Source: Polycladidibacter stylochi
GTDB lineage: Bacteria; Pseudomonadota; Alphaproteobacteria; Rhizobiales; Stappiaceae
Direction of reading: 5' to 3'
NCBI RefSeq assembly: GCF_001562055.1
Contig: NZ_LLWE01000025.1
Location: forward strand, 62,001-126,000
DNA length: 64,000 nt
Shown here: piece by piece, positions 37,625 to 46,601 of the stretch
How positions within the stretch are numbered: position 1 is the stretch's first letter
How the letters are laid out: each line of letters begins with the position of its first letter
Program-made: the position numbers and the translations under genes
The notes under the pieces: model-generated
The model's input: only the letters and a program-made list of their open reading frames with translations
What the model was told of the DNA's origin: nothing
The model's database searches: none

Positions 37625-38902
37625 ATGAGAACAGTTCACGAAACCGTAGATGTACTTGTTGTTGGTGGAGGCACATCGGGTCACATAGCGGCTATTCAAG
37701 CAGGGCGTGCAGGCGTAAAGGTATCACTACTAGAAGCAAGCTCCATGCTCGGTGGTACCATGACCGATGGCGGTGTATTCATGCCCAACCACTGGCACAC
37801 CCCCCGGCAAGCCGTCGTACAAGGCATTGGCTGGGAGCTGTTCAAGCGCTCCAAAGAAATTGAAGGGTTGCGGGTCAAGAGCTACCAAGAGCGCCGCGCC
37901 ATTGATACCCCTGGATACTACAGCAATATCAGTGTTCCAATTTACGCAACACTTGCCGAGCAAGAAGCCATTTCTGCAGGTGTCGAAATTCATTTGCATG
38001 AGTTTGTTGGTGAGGTGAAACAAGATGCCAATGAGTGGGTCGTCACCTCTTATGCCAGAGGGATCAAACGTATCACGCACTGTAAAGAGCTTATTGACTG
38101 CTCGGGCGATGCCGATGCCGTCCGTGCCCTTAACCTGCCCGTCGTAAAGGCGGACAAACGCCAGCCCGGCACGTTGCAATACCGCATTGAGGGTATTGAT
38201 ATGCAGCAAGTCTGGCAAGGCGAAGTCCAAAAACTATACGATGAAGCCATGGAAAAAGGCGAGTTGGAAAAAGGTGACTGGGCTTATTTCGGTATCTACC
38301 CGTTCCTTTGGTACTTGCAAATGGGCGGACACAACTCGACCCATATTTATGGTTGCGACACGACTGATGCGAACGGTCAAACTGCCGCGAACATTGAAGG
38401 TCGCAAGCGAATGCTGCGCGTCTATCAATGGGTGCGCGAAAAAATCCCTGGAGCAGAACGTGCTGTCCTTAAGCAAATGTACACCAGAGCATTATCGCGC
38501 GAAGGTGCCCGTGTTGTTGGAGAGCACATCGTCACTCTGGATGAATTCATGGCAGCAACAGATTATGAAGACAGTATTTGTAACGCTTTCAATTATATAG
38601 ATCTTCATAACGAGGACAACGGTTGCGATGAGATCTTTCATGAGTCCGAAGAGCTTATTCCCAAAGTCCCTTTCCGCGCCCTAATTCCCAAAGGCACCAA
38701 TCGCCTACTCGTCGCAGGCCGGATTCTATCCGCAGACAGAAAATCTTTAGCAGGTATTCGCGCTCAATGCACGTGTATGGCGATGGGCCAAGCAGTAGGA
38801 GCAGCAGCAGCACTCGCTGTCAAACAAGGGAAGTACTCTCGTGACGTTGCTATTGCGGATATTCTGGCACTTACCATAGAAAATGGAGCCGTTTCGCTGT
38901 GA
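37625..38902 (+). CDS. FAD-dependent oxidoreductase (FAD_oxidored family), second copy
   Basis: A 425-residue paralogue of the preceding protein. N-terminal VLVVGGGTSGHIAAIQAGR, GGTMTDGGVFMP, the motif IDCSGDADAVRALN and the C-terminal LLVAGRILSADRKS with GQAVGAAAALA line up with the first copy, but the sequences are clearly diverged, especially in the substrate-binding middle, which here is rich in Trp and Tyr (GDWAYFGIYPFLWYLQMGG). GAGGT 6 nt before the ATG fixes the start. The aromatic middle would suit a methylated-ammonium substrate, which is speculation. Confidence 0.85.
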   Translation: MRTVHETVDVLVVGGGTSGHIAAIQAGRAGVKVSLLEASSMLGGTMTDGGVFMPNHWHTPRQAVVQGIGWELFKRSKEIEGLRVKSYQERRAIDTPGYYSNISVPIYATLAEQEAISAGVEIHLHEFVGEVKQDANEWVVTSYARGIKRITHCKELIDCSGDADAVRALNLPVVKADKRQPGTLQYRIEGIDMQQVWQGEVQKLYDEAMEKGELEKGDWAYFGIYPFLWYLQMGGHNSTHIYGCDTTDANGQTAANIEGRKRMLRVYQWVREKIPGAERAVLKQMYTRALSREGARVVGEHIVTLDEFMAATDYEDSICNAFNYIDLHNEDNGCDEIFHESEELIPKVPFRALIPKGTNRLLVAGRILSADRKSLAGIRAQCTCMAMGQAVGAAAALAVKQGKYSRDVAIADILALTIENGAVSL

Positions 38903-39286
38903 CGAGGCATATGAACCTTCATTGATGAGTTCTTGAATGCATTAAAGCAGAGCAAATAGAGCCCGGGGTCTTGTTACCAGAAAAAACATAGCACTCCGGA
39001 CCCCTACCCCGTAACTTACCTACATTGTTCCTGCTTGCAATTAAGCATCAATTAGTTCGCAAAACTAATCTCAATCTAGGATTGCGTAAAAAATAACTTA
39101 GCGTTATATATAGCTTTATAGTAGCCTAATGAATATAGTGTACAATATCTGGTATTTCAGATACTAGAGTTGCAACACCGCTAGGTTAGGGAGTAAGCAT
39201 CATCTTGCCAATGAGCATACCTGTTTGCAAATACAGGCATAGGTTTTACGCGACAGGCTTGGCAAGAGGAACGAGATCACAAGATA
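38903..39286. promoter_or_regulatory. Promoter region of the second gntR gene
   Basis: 384 bp without a gene. TATCTG-N6-CAGATA at 39146-39163 is an inverted repeat enclosing TGGTAT; ATCTGGTAT within it recurs, inverted, before the BCCT gene. A second inverted repeat, CCTGT-N8-ACAGG, lies around 39222-39239. Either may be the autoregulatory GntR site. Confidence 0.4.
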
Positions 39287-39934
39287 ATGCAAGAAATTAC
39301 ACGACCACCTTCACTAAGCACAATTGCAACAGACAAACTCAGACAAGCGATTATTGAGGGCACCTTCAAGCTCGGCGATAACCTCTCGGAAAACGAATTG
39401 GCTGATTTGTTAAGCATCAGTAAAACACCGGTTCGTCATGCTTTGGCACAAATGAAAGTTGAAGGTCTTGTAGAGGTCCGCCCGCAAAAGGGCACTTATG
39501 TTTTCTCGCTCGATAGCGTGGACCTGCCCAAGTTTGCCGAGCATCGAATTATCCTAGAGCAAGCAGCACTTGATCTGGCTATTAAGCGTAATTTGAAGCC
39601 GCTCATTACCACACTAGAGCAAATAACCGCGCAAATGCCGCAAGCACACGAAACCAAAAGCTTTCGAGATTTCTTGGCACTAGATGCCGAATACCACAAC
39701 GCTTTCTTCTCATTCTGCGACAATGAATATTTATGCGAAAGCTATTCCATGATTACCGCTAAGCATCGCGCAATTAGTGCTTACCTAGGCGAGAATATCG
39801 TGAAAAAGGATATGGCATTGCAAGAACACTATCAAATGCTGGATTTGCTCAACTCTGACGATCCAAAAGCGGCGATTGAGCTTCTGGCAACCCACATCCG
39901 CCACTGTACTAATACCAAAGCAAATGCAAACTAA
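39287..39934 (+). CDS. GntR-family regulator, FCD type
   Basis: A 215-residue transcription factor with winged helix SENELADLLSISKTPVRHAL and VEVRPQKGTYVF, and a C-terminal FCD domain with likely metal ligands in LDAEYHNAFF and ATHIRHC. It closes the catabolic island, downstream of the two FAD oxidoreductase genes on the same strand but after a 384-bp spacer, so it has its own promoter. Two FCD regulators in one island suggest sensing of two intermediates, or separate control of the halves. Confidence 0.9.
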   Translation: MQEITRPPSLSTIATDKLRQAIIEGTFKLGDNLSENELADLLSISKTPVRHALAQMKVEGLVEVRPQKGTYVFSLDSVDLPKFAEHRIILEQAALDLAIKRNLKPLITTLEQITAQMPQAHETKSFRDFLALDAEYHNAFFSFCDNEYLCESYSMITAKHRAISAYLGENIVKKDMALQEHYQMLDLLNSDDPKAAIELLATHIRHCTNTKANAN

Positions 39935-39947
39935 GGCAACTGCCATG

Positions 39948-39971
39948 GAGGCAACCCATATCTCTTGCCTC
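39948..39971. terminator. Possible bidirectional terminator between gntR and murI
   Basis: GAGGCAA (39948-39954) and TTGCCTC (39965-39971) with a 10-nt loop, between two convergent genes. No T run. Confidence 0.5.
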
Positions 39972-40004
39972 TAGTAATTGCCCTTAGCTTAACATAGCGA
40001 CCAA

Positions 40005-40841
40005 TCAGCTCACCGCTGTTGTTAAAAAAATGTCTCTAAGCGCCACATCCGGCGCAGCGCTTTGCAACACAGTATGCAAACGCCTTGCAATTGCCTTGGC
40101 CGGCTGATGATAGCGCACTTTCCAAGGCGAGTTTTGCTGCATTTCTTCAATTAAAAACGGATAATGGGTGCAGCCAAGCACAATTTGGTCGCAGCGCCCT
40201 TGCAGCCTCTCGACAAAGCAAGGCCTTATTTCCTCACAAAGCAGTGCAGCATCAACACCACGACCATATAGCTTGTTTTCGGCAATGGCCGCCAGATTTG
40301 CCGAACCAACCAGTTCCACATGGACCCCTTGCGCATGCTGTGCGATCAAATCGCGCGTGTAATCACGCTGCACAGTGCCAGGCGTTGCCAATACCGCAAT
40401 AACCCCGCTTTGGCTCGCCGCCGCCGCCGGTTTAATCGCCGGTACAGTGCCAACAATAGGCACAGCCAATCGCGCCCGCAGTGCAGGCAGCACGAGGGTA
40501 GAGGCCGTATTACAAGCCACAACCACCGCCCGGACCTGCCAACGTGTTGCCACCTTGCAAATCAAATCAACCAAATAACGCTGCAAATCCTTGGCTTTCC
40601 AGCCCCCGTAGGGAAATGCCGCCTGATCCATAAGATAAACAAAGCACTCCCTTGGCAAAAACCGTTGCAGCTCACTAAGAACACTCAAGCCCCCAACACC
40701 GCTATCAACCACCAGAACGCGCCCCGCCACATCGCGAGCCCGCAAATAGCTTTGCAAAACGAGCGGCATCACCCCTTCAAACGCGGGTAATTCTGGCTCT
40801 ACGAGTGCCTCACGGTAAGGTGCACCCTGTGCTTTATTCAC
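40005..40841 (-). CDS. murI: Glutamate racemase
   Basis: A cofactor-independent racemase, up to 278 residues, that makes D-glutamate for peptidoglycan. The two catalytic cysteines are in VACNTAST (Cys110) and LGCTHYPF (Cys224); VVDSGVGGLSVL at about 44 marks the start of the enzyme proper. The longest frame begins with GTG at 40841 and overlaps trmJ by 8 bp; an internal ATG at 40769 is an alternative start. It follows trmJ in the same operon. Confidence 0.94.
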   Translation of the reverse strand: MNKAQGAPYREALVEPELPAFEGVMPLVLQSYLRARDVAGRVLVVDSGVGGLSVLSELQRFLPRECFVYLMDQAAFPYGGWKAKDLQRYLVDLICKVATRWQVRAVVVACNTASTLVLPALRARLAVPIVGTVPAIKPAAAASQSGVIAVLATPGTVQRDYTRDLIAQHAQGVHVELVGSANLAAIAENKLYGRGVDAALLCEEIRPCFVERLQGRCDQIVLGCTHYPFLIEEMQQNSPWKVRYHQPAKAIARRLHTVLQSAAPDVALRDIFLTTAVS

Positions 40842-41661
40842 CTTTTCTCTTCACCCCGTATTTTTCAAAACACGCCACAACCCCGCGCATAATACGCACC
40901 TCGTGGCCTGTTAAGTTGGCTTTTTGGAATATGTTCCGTAAACGCCGCACTGTTGTCGGCTTCTTCTCGGCCGGGCGAAAGAAACCGCGCAACTCCAAAG
41001 CCTCTTCAATATGCTTGAAGAAATAGTTCATCTCGTCTTTGCTGGCAGGTTCGCCATCTGCATCTTCAAGGGTAAAGGGCAGGCTGTTTTGTGTTGCCCC
41101 CTTACGCCATTCATAGGCACAAACCAACACCGCTTGCGCAATGTTTAACGAAGCATAGGTCGGGTCGACCGGTAACGTAACAATCTTGTTGGCCAACGCC
41201 ACTTCGTCGTTATTCAACCCCCAGCGCTCACGACCAAACATATACCCCACCTTCACCCCGCGCTTTGTCTGGGCCATTGCTTCTTGGGCAGCTTGTTCTG
41301 CATCAATCACCGGCTTGGGAATGTCACGATTCCGCGCTGTCGTGGCAAAAACATATTGCAAATCGGCAACAGCGCTCTCCACATCATCAAACACGCGGGT
41401 ATTATCAATAACGTGAAAAGCCCGCGACGCTGCAGAGCGCGCTTTATCACTAGGCCAACCATCTCTCGGGTTCACCAGTCGCAAATCAATAAGCCCGAAA
41501 TTGGCCATTGCCCGGGCCACCATGCCGATATTCTCACCCAATTGCGGTTCACACAATATGACTGCTGGTGCGGCAAGCTCTACGCCACTTATTTCCAGTT
41601 CATGTGCTTGTTGTTCTTGCATTTTATAAGCTATCCATATTTCATTTTCGCGCTCGGGCAT
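40834..41661 (-). CDS. trmJ: tRNA (cytidine/uridine-2'-O-)-methyltransferase, TrmJ type
   Basis: A 275-residue SPOUT-class methyltransferase that 2'-O-methylates tRNA position 32. The N-terminal motif ILCEPQLGENIGMVARAMAN and the knotted SAM site GYMFGRERWGLNNDEV plus YASLNIAQAV are those of the TrmJ/LasT group. Start at 41661 is favoured because AGAGG lies 5 nt before it; the next ATG (41622) has no such signal. It is translationally coupled to murI. Confidence 0.9.
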   Translation of the reverse strand: MPERENEIWIAYKMQEQQAHELEISGVELAAPAVILCEPQLGENIGMVARAMANFGLIDLRLVNPRDGWPSDKARSAASRAFHVIDNTRVFDDVESAVADLQYVFATTARNRDIPKPVIDAEQAAQEAMAQTKRGVKVGYMFGRERWGLNNDEVALANKIVTLPVDPTYASLNIAQAVLVCAYEWRKGATQNSLPFTLEDADGEPASKDEMNYFFKHIEEALELRGFFRPAEKKPTTVRRLRNIFQKANLTGHEVRIMRGVVACFEKYGVKRKGE

Positions 41662-42019
41662 TTGGCCTCTTATAACGCACTATTCCGCCAATACAGCCAG
41701 CTTTATTATACGGCGTTTTCCGCATCCCCAAATAAAGCTAAAATCATAGTGAGTATCTATACATAACATAGACTTAGTGCGTTACATCCCTCGGGTATAC
41801 AAGCCCTCATGCAAGCCATACTATGCAAAAGATAATAGGATTTTCCATAGAGTATCTTCAAAAAGTAAGCGTGTCTTTTAAAAGGAAGACAGGCATTTCC
41901 TAAAAGATACGCAAAAAACATTAAACGATATCCAGTGCACCACAAAACTTAAAACAACAAAAAGCAGATCAAATAAACACATGACTAAGACATAATCGCG
42001 ACTTCAAAAGGAACAGCGC
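41662..42019. other. Intergenic region with an AT-rich hairpin
   Basis: 358 bp between the divergent trmJ and hdeD-like genes. It includes an imperfect hairpin at 41869-41912 (GCGTGTCTTTT...AAAAGATACGC) whose minus-strand 3' side runs into CTTACTTTTTG, as a terminator would, although no minus-strand gene lies upstream of it. AAAGATA and TATCTT at 41829-41858 may pair as well. No gene is seen. Confidence 0.45.
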
Positions 42020-42604
42020 ATGTCCGCATCACAAACACCTGAAACGGCCTCCCTACCGCATACCATAAGCACAGCACTGCAAAATTCATGGAGCAAGTTT
42101 TTAACCCTTGGCATTCTTATGATTCTCGGTGGAGCCTTGATTATTGCCATGCCCATGGCCTCAACCTATGCTGTCACGTTTATCATTGCCATATGCTTGG
42201 TCGCCCTTGGCGTACTGCAGCTTTTCCATGCTTTTTATGTTAGAGGCTGGAAAGGCATCACATGGCAAATTATTGTCGGCCTCATCTCACTAGCTGGCGG
42301 TTTGTTTATCCTTTACAACCCGTTAATCGGCACCATTACTATTACGTTTATTATTGCAATAACCTTCATCGCCTACGGTGTTTCACAAATATTATTCTCC
42401 CTGAAACTGCGACCGCACGATGGCTGGGGCTGGCTGCTGTGGGCTGGCTTGATTTCACTAATTGCAGGTCTTTGCATTCTCTATGGCTTTCCGAGCTCCT
42501 CACTGTTTATCCTCGGTTTACTGACAGGATGCTCAATAATGTTCAACGGAATTAGCTATCTGGCCATTGCCATGGCGGCAAAATCAAGCCTCAGAGCTTC
42601 ATAG
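42020..42604 (+). CDS. HdeD-like membrane protein (DUF308)
   Basis: A 194-residue protein with six hydrophobic helices arranged as three DUF308 hairpins, each with the pattern GxxLIxxG...P: LGILMILGGALIIAMPM, GLISLAGGLFILYNPLIG and GLISLIAGLCILYGFPS. The family is named after E. coli HdeD, linked to acid resistance, but its biochemical role is unknown. It sits alone between trmJ and icd, with GAAC/GGA-type weak translation signal before the ATG. Confidence 0.85.
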   Translation: MSASQTPETASLPHTISTALQNSWSKFLTLGILMILGGALIIAMPMASTYAVTFIIAICLVALGVLQLFHAFYVRGWKGITWQIIVGLISLAGGLFILYNPLIGTITITFIIAITFIAYGVSQILFSLKLRPHDGWGWLLWAGLISLIAGLCILYGFPSSSLFILGLLTGCSIMFNGISYLAIAMAAKSSLRAS

Positions 42605-42640
42605 CCAATCCAAGAATGACAATCCCTAATACTGGCAATC

Positions 42641-42676
42641 AAAGCGGGCAGGCTATGAATTCCCCTGCCCCACTTT
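42641..42676 (+). terminator. Likely terminator of the hdeD-like gene
   Basis: GGGCAGG (42646-42652) and CCTGCCC (42664-42670) with flanking AAAG / CTTT that can extend the stem. T run weak. Confidence 0.55.
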
Positions 42677-42858
42677 GCAAATAATGCCTTGAAACTCTAT
42701 TCGCTTCTGTTCAGCCCCTCTTAAACCCGATAAACTCCAAGTTTATAGGGGAGTTCAGCCTTAAAGACTGGACAAAAATTGCGCACACCTGTATACAACC
42801 AGCAACTTTTACAATCGACTAACCACCATTCTATTGCGCAAGCATGAGGGAGAGCATC

Positions 42859-44082
42859 ATGGCGAAGATTAAGGTAGCCAATCCTGTCGTCGAACTCGAC
42901 GGCGACGAGATGACACGCATCATCTGGAAACTCATCAAGGATAAGCTGATTCACCCTTATCTGGACATCGACCTGAAGTATTTCGATTTGGGTATTGAAG
43001 CACGTGATGCCACCGATGACCAGATCACCGTTGATGCTGCAAACGCCATTAAAGAACATGGCGTGGGCGTGAAATGTGCGACGATCACTCCTGATGAAGC
43101 GCGCGTTGAAGAATTTGGCTTGAAGCGCATGTACCGCTCGCCAAACGGCACAATCCGCAACATCCTGGGCGGTGTGATCTTCCGCGAGCCGATCATCATG
43201 TCCAACGTACCACGTTTGGTTCCGGGCTGGACCCAGCCAATCATTGTTGGCCGTCACGCTTTTGGTGATCAGTACCGCGCGACCGATTTCAAATTCCCGG
43301 GCAAGGGTAAGCTGACCGTTAAGTTCGTTGGCGAAGATGGCACCGAGATCGAACACGAGGTGTTTGATGCGCCGTCCTCCGGTATTGCCATGGCGATGTA
43401 CAATCTGGATGATTCCATCCGCGATTTCGCCCGTGCTTCCATGAACTACGCGCTGGGCCGTAAGGTACCTTGCTACCTGTCCACCAAAAACACCATCTTG
43501 AAAGCTTACGATGGTCGCTTCAAGGACATCTTCCAGGAAATCTACGACGCCGAATTCAAAGAGAAATTCGAAGCTGAAAAAATCTGGTACGAGCACCGCT
43601 TGATTGATGACATGGTGGCTGCTTCCATGAAGTGGTCCGGTGGTTACGTTTGGGCCTGTAAGAACTACGACGGCGACGTACAGTCCGACACTGTTGCACA
43701 GGGCTTTGGTTCACTTGGTCTGATGACCTCCGTTCTGATGTCACCAGATGGTAAAACCGTTGAGGCAGAAGCTGCACACGGTACTGTGACCCGTCACTAC
43801 CGTCAGCACCAGAAGGGTGAAGAGACATCCACCAACTCCATCGCTTCTATCTTCGCATGGACCCGTGGTCTGGCGCACCGCGCCAAACTGGATGACAATG
43901 CCGAGCTGAAGGCTTTTGCCGAAACGCTTGAGCGCGTCTGCATCGAAACCGTTGAAAGCGGCTTCATGACCAAAGATTTGGCGCTGCTGGTTGGCCCGGA
44001 CCAAAAATGGCTGACCACTACTGGCTTCCTCGACAAAGTCGACGAGAACCTGCAAAAGGCTATGGCAACAACGGTAGCCTAA
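42859..44082 (+). CDS. icd: NADP-dependent isocitrate dehydrogenase
   Basis: A 407-residue eukaryote-like (type II) homodimeric isocitrate dehydrogenase of the TCA cycle, as usual in alphaproteobacteria. It starts [20 protein letters not shown] and contains the substrate motif [14 protein letters not shown], the metal/NADP residues of [15 protein letters not shown] and [22 protein letters not shown] before the ATG supports 42859; an ATG five codons earlier is less likely. Codon use is noticeably GC-richer than the surrounding accessory genes, as expected for a highly expressed gene. A good terminator follows. Confidence 0.97.
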   Translation: MAKIKVANPVVELDGDEMTRIIWKLIKDKLIHPYLDIDLKYFDLGIEARDATDDQITVDAANAIKEHGVGVKCATITPDEARVEEFGLKRMYRSPNGTIRNILGGVIFREPIIMSNVPRLVPGWTQPIIVGRHAFGDQYRATDFKFPGKGKLTVKFVGEDGTEIEHEVFDAPSSGIAMAMYNLDDSIRDFARASMNYALGRKVPCYLSTKNTILKAYDGRFKDIFQEIYDAEFKEKFEAEKIWYEHRLIDDMVAASMKWSGGYVWACKNYDGDVQSDTVAQGFGSLGLMTSVLMSPDGKTVEAEAAHGTVTRHYRQHQKGEETSTNSIASIFAWTRGLAHRAKLDDNAELKAFAETLERVCIETVESGFMTKDLALLVGPDQKWLTTTGFLDKVDENLQKAMATTVA

Positions 44083-44102
44083 CCCACTTTAGAAATTACG
44101 TT

Positions 44103-44133
44103 AAAAGGCACCTCGTTTCGGGGTGCCTTTTTC
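44103..44133 (+). terminator. Rho-independent terminator of icd
   Basis: AAAAGGCACC / GGTGCCTTTT, extended by inner pairs around a TTT loop, and ending in TTTTT. It lies 20 bp after the icd stop. Confidence 0.93.
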
Positions 44134-44195
44134 GTTATATAATCTCACCAATCGCCTTATTTCGACCGATTTCAAAATACAGTATTTGTTCCAGT

Positions 44196-44240
44196 TTCTT
44201 TTTGGGTTCTAATCACCAATTTCATTTTGGGCTCTAATCA
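44196..44240. repeat. Tandem 25-bp duplication before the phosphodiesterase gene
   Basis: Bases 44196-44215 and 44221-44240 match at 18 of 20 positions (core TTTTGGGYTCTAATCA), 25 bp apart. The second copy abuts the ATG at 44241, leaving no ribosome-binding site there. Confidence 0.6.
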
Positions 44241-45204
44241 ATGCGTATTTTTAAGTTTCTCTTAGCTATTATTGCCACTATCTTTTCAACCAATTTCATT
44301 TTCAATTTCTTGTACAATCACCCCGATAAAACCGAGAAGCCGCAGCTTATTGCCCATAGGGGTATACATCAAACCTTTGACCGCTCGAAAGTTGACAACA
44401 GCACCTGTACAGCAAGGCTCATTGCCCCCCCCGACCCACAACTTGCTTTAAAACACCATATCTTCAATGCAGGCAGCGTTTGCAGCCGGCGCACGAGTTG
44501 TTGAGTTGGACATACACCGCACCACCGATAATCAACTGGCCGTTTTTCATGATTGGCAGGTTGATTGTCGCACAAACGGACAAGGCAATACCGCTTCATA
44601 CTCTATGGCACAATTAAAAAATCTTGATATTGGTTGGGGTTATACAGCAGATGGTGGCATGAGCTACCCGTTTCGTGGCTATAAAGAAGCAATGCCTTCA
44701 CTTACCGAAGTTTTCCAGAGTGTAGAAGGTGAATTCCTCGTCAACATCAAATCAAGCCACACCCGAGAAGCCGAAGCTCTTATAAGACTCTTGAAAAAAA
44801 ACCCTGAATTCGCAGAAAAAATTTGGTCAGTTTACGGTGCTGAAATTCCAATCCATTATTTGCAAAAACACCTACCCCAAATAAGTAGCTTCACTAAAAA
44901 AGAGAATAAATACTGCCTGCTTTCGCATCTGCTTACCGGTTGGTTTAACTATGCCTCACCAATGTGTCAGAACACAATCATAGCTGTACCTTCCAACTAC
45001 ACAGCATATATTTGGGGCTGGCCACATCGTTTCACTCAACTAATGAAGCACAATAACACACAAGTTATCGCCATGGGGCCACGCAATAAAGCGGCCACCT
45101 CCGAAGGCATTGATAAAATGAGTGAGCTAAAGCCGCTTGAAAATTTTTCAGGTTACATCTGGACCAATAAGGCTCAAAATTTAACCGAAGTCTTCAAACC
45201 CTAA
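44241..45204 (+). pseudogene. Glycerophosphodiester phosphodiesterase, frameshifted
   Basis: A membrane-anchored GDPD-like protein split into two frames. Part 1 (44241-44504) has an N-terminal hydrophobic anchor and IAHRGIHQTFDR with the first catalytic His. Part 2, in the next frame from 44452, reads NTISSMQAAFAAGARVVELD, then HRTTDNQLAVFHDWQVDCRTNG with the catalytic Glu/Asp and second His, and runs to 45204. Dropping one A from AAAA at 44450-44453 joins them as LALNTISSM. So the active site is divided by a single-base insertion: a recent pseudogene, a sequencing error or, less likely, programmed slippage. Intact, it would hydrolyse glycerophosphodiesters outside the membrane. Confidence 0.8.
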
Positions 45205-45217
45205 TTTTAACTCAAAT

Positions 45218-46363
45218 CTAGGGCTCTCTTTTAGTAACTTCACGCAGTTTATGAGCAAGATCTGGTTTTCGTTTCATCAGTTTACGAAGATCACTGCGAT
45301 CTAGCACCAAAAGCTGTGTCGGCTCTAAAGCCCGTATCGTTTGTTGCTGACTACGTTTTTTCTTAAGCGATAAATCCCCAAAACTATCACCGGCTTCAAA
45401 TACCTGCTGCTCCTCGCTGCCATCAGTCGATAAAACAGCGAGTTTGCCACTGGCAATAATATAAAGCTTGCTGGCCGCTTCGCCCTGCATAATCAACGCC
45501 TCGCCAGTACCAATGCTGTGCGAGTGCAACAAATGCGCAACATCTTTAATTTCTGCAGCTGTTAAGCTGGAAAACATAGGTACCTCAGCCACCATCGACC
45601 AGCTAACGACAAAATCCCGGCTTTTAATCTCCCGGGCAAAAGCACTACTAATAATACCAACTGGTAAAGCAAATAAGCAATATCCGGCCAACATAGAAAG
45701 GCTGGCTACAAATCGGCCTAAAGAAGTAACAGGTACGACATCGCCATAACCAACGGTTGTCAATGTCGCAAATGCCCACCACATAGAGGAAGGTATACTG
45801 CCAAATTTATCGGGCTGCACTTCCCGCTCCGCAATAAACATTAGTGTTGCAGAAATCAAAACACTTCCAAATATAATTATGAGGCTGGCCAGAATTGCTT
45901 TTCTCTCACTACTCAATGCGCTGGACAACGAGCGTAATGCTGGCGAATATCGCGCAATTTTTAAAAACCGCAATAAACGTAAAACAATAAGTGCTTTCCA
46001 GTCTGCAAGCGGTAATACAAAAGAGAGCAATAGCGGTAAAACGGCAAGAAAATCGATAATTGCCATAGGTTGCATCATATAGTTGATACGTGCAGAAAAC
46101 GCACTGCGTCCTCTTGCTTTAGAATGCAAATCCGCCACCCATACCCTTAAAATATATTCGGTTAGAAATATTAGGCCGGCGAGTAAATCAAGGTAGAAAA
46201 AAATCCGCAGGTAATTTCGATCAAAATAAGGCTCGGTCTCAAGAACAGCAAAGGTCACATTCAAAAAAATAAAGAACATGATAACCCGTTCAACGAAAAC
46301 GGCCCTTTTATTTCCGTAGCTCGCTCTTTCAAGTAAACTGTAAACTTCAGTTTTAGTGGTCAT
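45218..46363 (-). CDS. Six-helix potassium channel with cyclic-nucleotide-binding-like domain
   Basis: A 381-residue voltage-gated-like potassium channel of the MlotiK1 type. Helices S1-S4 span residues 25-150, the pore helix and filter TTVGYGD lie at 202-208, S6 follows, and a C-terminal cNMP-domain covers about 258-375. In the phosphate-binding cassette FGDLSLKKKRSQQQTIRA the usual Glu is Asp330 and the usual Arg position is Gln339, so nucleotide binding is doubtful. It acts in the inner membrane. It stands alone, convergent with the broken phosphodiesterase. Confidence 0.9.
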   Translation of the reverse strand: MTTKTEVYSLLERASYGNKRAVFVERVIMFFIFLNVTFAVLETEPYFDRNYLRIFFYLDLLAGLIFLTEYILRVWVADLHSKARGRSAFSARINYMMQPMAIIDFLAVLPLLLSFVLPLADWKALIVLRLLRFLKIARYSPALRSLSSALSSERKAILASLIIIFGSVLISATLMFIAEREVQPDKFGSIPSSMWWAFATLTTVGYGDVVPVTSLGRFVASLSMLAGYCLFALPVGIISSAFAREIKSRDFVVSWSMVAEVPMFSSLTAAEIKDVAHLLHSHSIGTGEALIMQGEAASKLYIIASGKLAVLSTDGSEEQQVFEAGDSFGDLSLKKKRSQQQTIRALEPTQLLVLDRSDLRKLMKRKPDLAHKLREVTKREP

Positions 46364-46536
46364 ATCAAGACCTTGGATTATTCAGTGCCAATCAAGCAAT
46401 AAGTAGCAAGTGCATACAACCAAATGATTAAGAGCCACAAATTAAACTCTGTTCCTATTATAAAATACAACTTGAAAGAAGTTTGCATGTGCAATAATAA
46501 CAATTATCGTTTATCGATAAATAATTCACGGTTTAT

Positions 46537-46550
46537 GTGCTGCACAGCAC
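46537..46550. promoter_or_regulatory. Perfect 14-bp palindrome in the channel/secreted-protein spacer
   Basis: GTGCTGCACAGCAC is self-complementary over all 14 bases. It lies 52 bp upstream of the small secreted-protein gene. A palindromic TTATCGATAA lies just upstream (46513-46520 region). It may be a regulator site; the binding protein is unknown. Confidence 0.35.
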
Positions 46551-46601
46551 TACCACACAATTACGAGTGATTAATGTAAAAGTACAAAATGGAGTATTAC
46601 A

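Noticed and set aside
41757-41945. 62-codon minus-strand frame upstream of the hdeD-like gene
   Set aside because: Overlaps hairpin sequence, has no ribosome-binding site and gives a Cys/aromatic-rich product without family signal.
42721-43596. 291-codon minus-strand open frame opposite icd
   Set aside because: It lies entirely against the strongly supported icd gene, and its translation is low in family-like motifs. It arises from icd codon bias.
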